A stretch of 64,000 bases of DNA, taken from JAZGGS01 sp963764825 (GTDB lineage: Bacteria; Bacteroidota; Ignavibacteria; Ignavibacteriales; Ignavibacteriaceae). Where the stretch lies: contig CAVXUA010000003.1 in the NCBI GenBank assembly GCA_963764825.1, forward strand, positions 310,001 to 374,000. Reading direction: 5' to 3'. Position 1 is the first letter of the stretch; each line of letters starts with the position of its first letter. Shown piece after piece: positions 59,393-64,000 of the stretch. Under the pieces are notes generated by a model. The model saw only the letters and a list, made by a program, of their open reading frames with translations. It made no database searches and was not told the DNA's origin. A program made the position numbers and the translations under genes.

Positions 59393-60343
59393 ATGGCAAA
59401 TAAAAAAGTGATTGCAGTTCTTGGTGCAACAGGTGCACAAGGCGGCGGATTGGTTCGCGCTATATTAAATGATAAATCCAGTGAGTTTACAGTTCACGCG
59501 CTTAACAAGGAATGTAAATTCCGATAAAGCAAAAGCAATTGCAGATATGGGTGCTGAGGTGGTTACTGTTGATATTGATAATGATGATAGTCTCAAAAAA
59601 GCCTTCGAGGGTGCATACGGTGTTTATGCCGTAACATTTTCTGGGAACACTTTTCCCCGGAAAAAGAAACAGCACAGGTGGCATCAATTGCAAAAGCTGC
59701 AAAGGAAGACAAATTCAACATGTTGTCTGGTCTACACTTGAAGATACACGTAAATGGATACCACTCGATGATAACAGAATGCCAACACTTAAGCGGTAAA
59801 TACAAAGTCCCTCATTTTGATTCTAAGGGTGAAGCAGATAAATATTTTACAGAGCAAGGTGTACCTACTACAAATCTTTTAACATCTTTTTACTGGGATA
59901 ATTTTATTTACTTTGGAATGGCACCTAAGAAAGGTGAAAACGGCAAGCTTGCACTTTCACTTCCAATGGGTGATAAAAAACTTCCGGGGATCGCTGCTGA
60001 AGATATTGGTAAATCGCGCTTACAATATATTCAAAAGGGGGAATGAATTTATAGGTAAAACAGTTGGAATTAGCGGTGGCAATCTTACCGGGAAAGAAAT
60101 GGCTGATGCATTTACTAAAGCATTGGACAGGAAGTTGTGTACAACGCTGTTCCGTTTGACGTTTACCGCAGCTTTGGCTTTCCCGGAGCTGAGGATCTTG
60201 GAAATATGTTTCAGTTCTAACATGATTTTGAAGATTACTTTTGCGGTGTCAGAAATCTTGAATCCGCAAAAACTTTAAATCCTGCACTGCAAAGCCTTGA
60301 TAGCTGGCTTGAAAAAAATAAAAGTAAAATCCCACTGGAATAA
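59393..60343 (+). CDS. HSCARG/NmrA-like NADPH-binding protein (about six frameshifts)
   Basis: About 315 residues. N-terminal VIAVLGATGAQGGGLVRAIL is the NADP loop of HSCARG/NmrA proteins, regarded as redox sensors. It continues with AKAIADMGAEVVTVDIDND, AYGVYAV, VPHFDSKGEADKYF, TSFYWDNFIYFGM, and ends with SAKTLNPALQSLDSWLEKNK. Breaks lie near 59505, 59640, 59720, 60030, 60130 and 60225. AAGGAG precedes ATG. It is the most heavily broken gene for its size here, but each piece is conserved, so errors are likelier than decay. Confidence 0.82.
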
Positions 60344-60357
60344 CAAATCATTATTTG

Positions 60358-60396
60358 CGGCAATGCACTTACTTGTGTATTGCCGTGATTTTTTTT
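60358..60396 (+). terminator. Rho-independent terminator
   Basis: CGGCAATGCAC pairs with GTGTATTGCCG (one mismatch pair) around TTACTT, followed by a run of eight T. Confidence 0.8.
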
Positions 60397-60564
60397 ATTC
60401 TCCCTCCATCTTGTTTTGCTAATTTTATCCGGTTGGTTGATAATTATTGTTTGAATCTTGCCAGGCGAACAATGAAACCAACTGAGAATAAGAATAGAAA
60501 AATCAATATGATAATTTTTATGTTCTATGCGCAGGCATTTATATGGAAAATTGTATTATTGTAA

Positions 60565-61209
60565 GTGCTTAGTTATATAATTTTTGGTATTACATACGCA
60601 TTTGCGGCTGCCGCACAGCCGGGTCCGTTCCAGGCGTTTATAATTTCGCAGTCAATTAAAAACGGGTGGAAGCGCACACTCCCCGTTGCTTTTGCCCCCC
60701 TCATCAGTGATGGTCCGATAATCATACTGGTATTGTTATTACTCAGCACAGTTCCCGGTTGGCTGATACAGTTGCTGCAGATTGGCGGCGGGTTGTTACT
60801 TCTCTACTTAGCTTATAAAGCGTTTCTATCTTATTTAAATTATGACCTGCAAAAAGGAGTTGAAGGAAGCAGGCAGGAAAATTCTTTATTTAAAGCCGTA
60901 CTGGTTAATGCAATAAATCCGGGACCCTGGATTGGTTGGAGCCTAATAATGGGACCGCTTTTTATCAAAGGTTATGAACAATCTGCCGGTTACGGTGTGG
61001 CGCTTTTAATTAGTTTTTACTGCACCATGGTTCTAAGTTTGATGGGAATAATTATATTATTTGGATTGGCAAGAATTCTTGGACCAAAAGTAACCAAGAT
61101 TATTTTAGGTATATCTGTAATTGCATTAACGGGCTTTGGTATTTACCAGTTATGGCAAGGGATATCATTATTTCTAGAATGCAATATAAAAATACTTGCT
61201 AATGATTAG
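60565..61209 (+). CDS. LysE-family amino-acid exporter
   Basis: A 214-residue inner-membrane protein with six predicted helices. The family marker is at the start: GITYAFAAAAQPGPFQAFIIS (LysE proteins have PGP here), followed by APLISDGPIII, and the repeated half VNAINPGPWIGWSLIMGP. It exports amino acids or similar solutes using the proton gradient. GTG at 60565 is the start; about 180 bases before it hold only the preceding terminator. Confidence 0.88.
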   Translation: MLSYIIFGITYAFAAAAQPGPFQAFIISQSIKNGWKRTLPVAFAPLISDGPIIILVLLLLSTVPGWLIQLLQIGGGLLLLYLAYKAFLSYLNYDLQKGVEGSRQENSLFKAVLVNAINPGPWIGWSLIMGPLFIKGYEQSAGYGVALLISFYCTMVLSLMGIIILFGLARILGPKVTKIILGISVIALTGFGIYQLWQGISLFLECNIKILAND

Positions 61210-61219
61210 AAAAAGCTGA

Positions 61220-61241
61220 GCGGAATTTTCATTCCGCCCAA
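61220..61241. terminator. Hairpin between convergent genes
   Basis: GCGGAAT and ATTCCGC pair perfectly around TTTC; A-rich sequence follows on the plus strand, giving T-rich flanks on the minus strand. Confidence 0.65.
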
Positions 61242-61248
61242 AAATAAT

Positions 61249-62717
61249 TTATAATGAAGCAAGCATATCTTTTGCTTTATTCCTTACATAAGCTTGATTT
61301 AAGCTAGTCAAAGCATTAAAGTTTGCGCACATTTCAGCATATTTTTTTGCTTCCTCAACATTACCCTCTTTTGAATAAGCCGTTGCAATATAGTAATGAG
61401 TTTGCGGATTCTGCAGATTAGAATTTTCAAATTCACTTATCGCTTTTGTGTAATTATTCTCTTCTAAAGCTATCAATCCTTTAAGAAATGAGACTGCCAG
61501 ATATGAAAAGTATTGTTGGCATTCATTGCGCGCGTGCTAAATTCATTGGTAAGTTTTTTCGCTTCATCCATATTGCCGGTCATCAAAGCAATCCTGCCCA
61601 TATTATATAGGTTAAATCTTCTATTATTTTCTTTTACTTCTTCCAATAAATCTGATCCTTGCATAATAGATAAAGATTCCTCATATTTTTCTTTCGCTTC
61701 ATCGAATCTTCCGGCTTCAAAAAGAATGTTACCCATTGTGTTCAAATCACCTGTCATCGCGCCCGCATCATTTATATTTTTTGCAAGGTTGAATTGTTTT
61801 TGTATCTCTTCCAGTGCACCGTCAGTATCACCCTCATCAACGAAAGCAACCGCTTTTGTGAAGAGAGCAAATCGTCTTTCACCATCATTTTTTGCAATAT
61901 CATAACAATTGTTACAATTTTCCTTTGCCTCATCGTACTTACCCAAGTATATTAAATTATTTGAAATTCCCATATGTGAAGCAAAAAAATCGGGATTGAC
62001 TTCTAATGCCTTTTGGTACTGAACAATCGATTCTTCATATCTTCCTTGTTTTAAAAGCATTTCGGCATAAGAATCGTATGGATTTGGGTCATTGGGAATT
62101 AGCTCGATGTATTTTTTAAATGCTGTTTCGGCATCATCATAGTTTTCCAAATTCCGGTATGAGTAACCAAGCATATTGTATGAAGCAGAATAATCAGGAG
62201 CAATTTCAGTTGATTTTTTCAGATGCTTTACGGCAAGGTCATATTTTTGCTGACCAAAATAAAATTGACCCATTTGCCCATGCGCTCTTTCATCATTTGG
62301 ATAAAGTCCGACCAATTTTTTTAGGTGTTCTTCCTGCATTTTCTGATCCCCATCGACTCCAGCCTTTAGTGCCAGGATGATGAGCTTTTCTCCCTCTGAT
62401 ATATTCTCAGTATTTGCTACTGCGTTATCCAGGTCTTCAAAAAAACCTTTGTTTGTAGGATTTGCTAATGAGTGATAATAGTAAGCCATTGCAAACTTGT
62501 TATCCTTTGCAAAAGCATTTTCGAAATGTTGGAGTGATTCACGCTGTTGAAGTTTTTCAAAAAGATCGCGACCCATCATAAAATCATCATTTGCCTCCGA
62601 TGACATAGTAGTAACAGCAATTTTTTCTTCTCCCACCTCTTTTGTGCACCCCGAAAACATTGCGAAAGTGAACAGGACAACAATTGTTAATCCTGTTAAT
62701 GAAATTAACTTTGGCAT
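61249..62717 (-). CDS. TPR lipoprotein (one frameshift)
   Basis: About 488 residues with lipobox AMFSGC. Some eight to ten tetratricopeptide repeats follow, with the typical A-x-x-x-Y and A...L-x-P patterns (DLAVKHLKKSTEIAPDYSAS, NYDDAETAFKKYIELIPNDP, YEESIVQYQKALEVNPDFFA). The break near 61475 joins QSHFLKG to ALEENNYTKAISEFEN. TPR lipoproteins act as scaffolds at the outer or inner membrane; partner unknown. Confidence 0.88.
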
Positions 62718-63049
62718 ATACGCCCTCTCTATTAGTTTAGAATTATTTAATTAATTGAAGCTTAAAATCTTCATGTAAAACAGAACATAGTTAGGCATTT
62801 AAAAAATTACAAGGTATTTATGATTAGCGGGCATGAATCTTAGATGTAGAAATTTGTTCTGATTTTGTACAGAAATTAAAACACTTTAGAACAAGAAGCG
62901 TAAGGTGAGCGAAATTAATTCCATTTAAACATGAATTCTTTTCCTTCACTAATTAGAAATAAATTTGGGAAATTGCAACTACAAGCAAAAAAAATGAAAA
63001 ACTACCTTTAAAAACAGAATACGTGCATTTTTTGATTGGCATAAAAAAG
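62718..63049. other. Non-coding gap, nothing recognised
   Basis: About 330 AT-rich bases between two minus-strand genes. Presumably contains the promoter of the TPR lipoprotein gene; no motif stands out. Confidence 0.35.
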
Positions 63050-63072
63050 GCGAACTTTTGTTCGCATTTTTA
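63050..63072 (-). terminator. Bidirectional terminator
   Basis: GCGAAC-TTTT-GTTCGC with A-run on one side and T-run on the other, 44 bases beyond the stop of the last gene. Confidence 0.8.
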
Positions 63073-63108
63073 TTAACCGTTTCTTTGCTGGTTCAGCGTT
63101 ACATTAAA

Positions 63109-63999
63109 TTATTTCATCAATATCATCTTCTTTGTTTGTGTAAAATCATCGGTCTGTAGTTTGTAATAATAAATGCCGCTTGTAAATCCTGACGCATTAA
63201 AATTAACTTCATAACTTCCCGCTGCCTTTTCTTCATTAACAAGTGTTAGCACATCCTCGCCGATCGAGTTAAATATTGTAATTACAACATTTGATTTTTC
63301 AGGAATCACAAACTGAATAGTAGTTGAAGGATTAAACGGGTTTGGATAATTCTGTAGCAAGGCAAATTTACCTGGTGGGTTTATTTCAATTACCTGATCA
63401 AGTTCAAAATATTCATTAGTGCCGTCATAATCTATTTGATTTATCCTATAGTTGTAAGTTCCAGCCGGAACATTCTTATCTGCAAATGTATAACTATGAA
63501 TTTCTGTCGTGGTACCGTTACCACCTACAAAACCTACTTTTTCCCACTCTTCATTTTCTCTTATCCTCTCAACTCCAAATCCGGAATTGTTAAGCTCAGT
63601 TGCGGTTTGCCAGAAAAGAGTAACATCGTTTTCATTTACAGATGCACTGAAGCTTGAAAGCTCTACAGGTACATTGAGGTTTACCGTAGTGGAGTCCCAT
63701 CTTCTCTGAGGGCTATCATAACCGGCGTTAACAAGATAAACCCCCGCTCCAGGAGCAGTTAAAATGAATGGGTTGCTGCTTGTTGAATTTATAACATCCA
63801 CAACATTACCATTGTTATCAACTAGTTCTCCGCCCACTCTACTGGACGTACCCGAAACAGTAACTTCAATATTTAAGGAATCTATAAGTGAATATGAAAC
63901 AGCACCATCTGAAAATGTGTGGCATCCCGAGCCCGAGCAGCCGGGGTTTGGCCCATTGAACGAAGGTTCGGATAGAAGTATTGGTATTATTATCAACGA
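63109..63999 (-). CDS. Secreted protein with type IX sorting domain, N-terminus outside the window
   Basis: The last ~297 residues; the frame remains open at the right edge. The visible part starts with a region holding GCSGSGCHTFSDGAV, a C-x4-C-H arrangement resembling a haem or metal site, then an Ig-like part (NIEVTVSGTSSRVGGELVD), a beta-sandwich with ELNNSGFGVERIRENEEW, and the final type IX sorting domain (LLQNYPNPFNPSTTIQFVIP, SGIYYYKLQ, TKKMILMK). It belongs to the same secretion route as the protein at 30998-33718. Function unknown. Confidence 0.85.
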   Translation of the reverse strand, partial: SLIIIPILLSEPSFNGPNPGCSGSGCHTFSDGAVSYSLIDSLNIEVTVSGTSSRVGGELVDNNGNVVDVINSTSSNPFILTAPGAGVYLVNAGYDSPQRRWDSTTVNLNVPVELSSFSASVNENDVTLFWQTATELNNSGFGVERIRENEEWEKVGFVGGNGTTTEIHSYTFADKNVPAGTYNYRINQIDYDGTNEYFELDQVIEINPPGKFALLQNYPNPFNPSTTIQFVIPEKSNVVITIFNSIGEDVLTLVNEEKAAGSYEVNFNASGFTSGIYYYKLQTDDFTQTKKMILMK

Positions 64000-64000
64000 T

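Overview
The window is 64 kb of AT-rich bacterial chromosome, probably from the Ignavibacteria / Bacteroidota–Chlorobi side of the tree. The best evidence is two large secreted proteins (30998-33718 minus; 63109 to the right edge, minus) that end in a type IX secretion sorting domain with the NYPNPFNPSTT signature. Supporting evidence is the many Bacteroidota-type lipoproteins, a DUF2723 membrane protein and a class III nucleotide cyclase. No tRNA, rRNA, CRISPR array or integrase was recognised.

Layout. 0-5 kb: tail of an AMP-forming acyl-CoA ligase, a HisH-like protein without its catalytic cysteine, creD, and an AraC/DUF1772/NmrA module flanked by a decayed second creD tail. 5-11 kb: small unrelated genes all on the minus strand (HEAT-like, LiaF-like, a GC-rich DUF2938 gene, DUF1330, a second-type RsgA, DUF4287/DUF5655 and unknowns), separated by copies of a conserved, partly palindromic repeat; this looks like a cassette array. 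11-15 kb: heat-shock cluster hsp20, dnaJ/cbpA-like, clpB. 15.5-23.6 kb: mnmE, mnmG, rsmG, mfd, yajQ, with two perfect parS sites between mnmE and mnmG, which suggests closeness to the replication origin. 24-30 kb: L,D-transpeptidase, MsrAB, a signal-peptide-bearing PAAR protein with a membrane-anchored beta-helix partner, an EEP-family lipoprotein and two oxidoreductases. 31-39 kb: secreted BNR-repeat protein, lipoprotein, cyclase, small membrane proteins and a histidine phosphatase. 39-49 kb: DUF2723 protein, GT9 glycosyltransferase, acyl-CoA dehydrogenase and, most notably, adjacent genes for GatE and GatD, the tRNA-dependent amidotransferase regarded as archaeal. 49-64 kb: DPP-IV-type peptidase, transketolase, haem-binding protein, saccharopine-dehydrogenase-like enzyme, PPK2, desaturase, acidic lipoprotein, RRM protein, HSCARG-like protein, LysE exporter, TPR lipoprotein and a second type IX substrate.

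Sequence quality. About sixty reading-frame breaks interrupt otherwise well conserved genes, including clpB, mnmE, mnmG, mfd, tkt and gatE, which are unlikely to be pseudogenes together. I read nearly all as single-base indel errors in the assembly and annotate each such gene as one CDS across its full span, naming approximate break points. Positions of breaks are good to about 10-20 bases.
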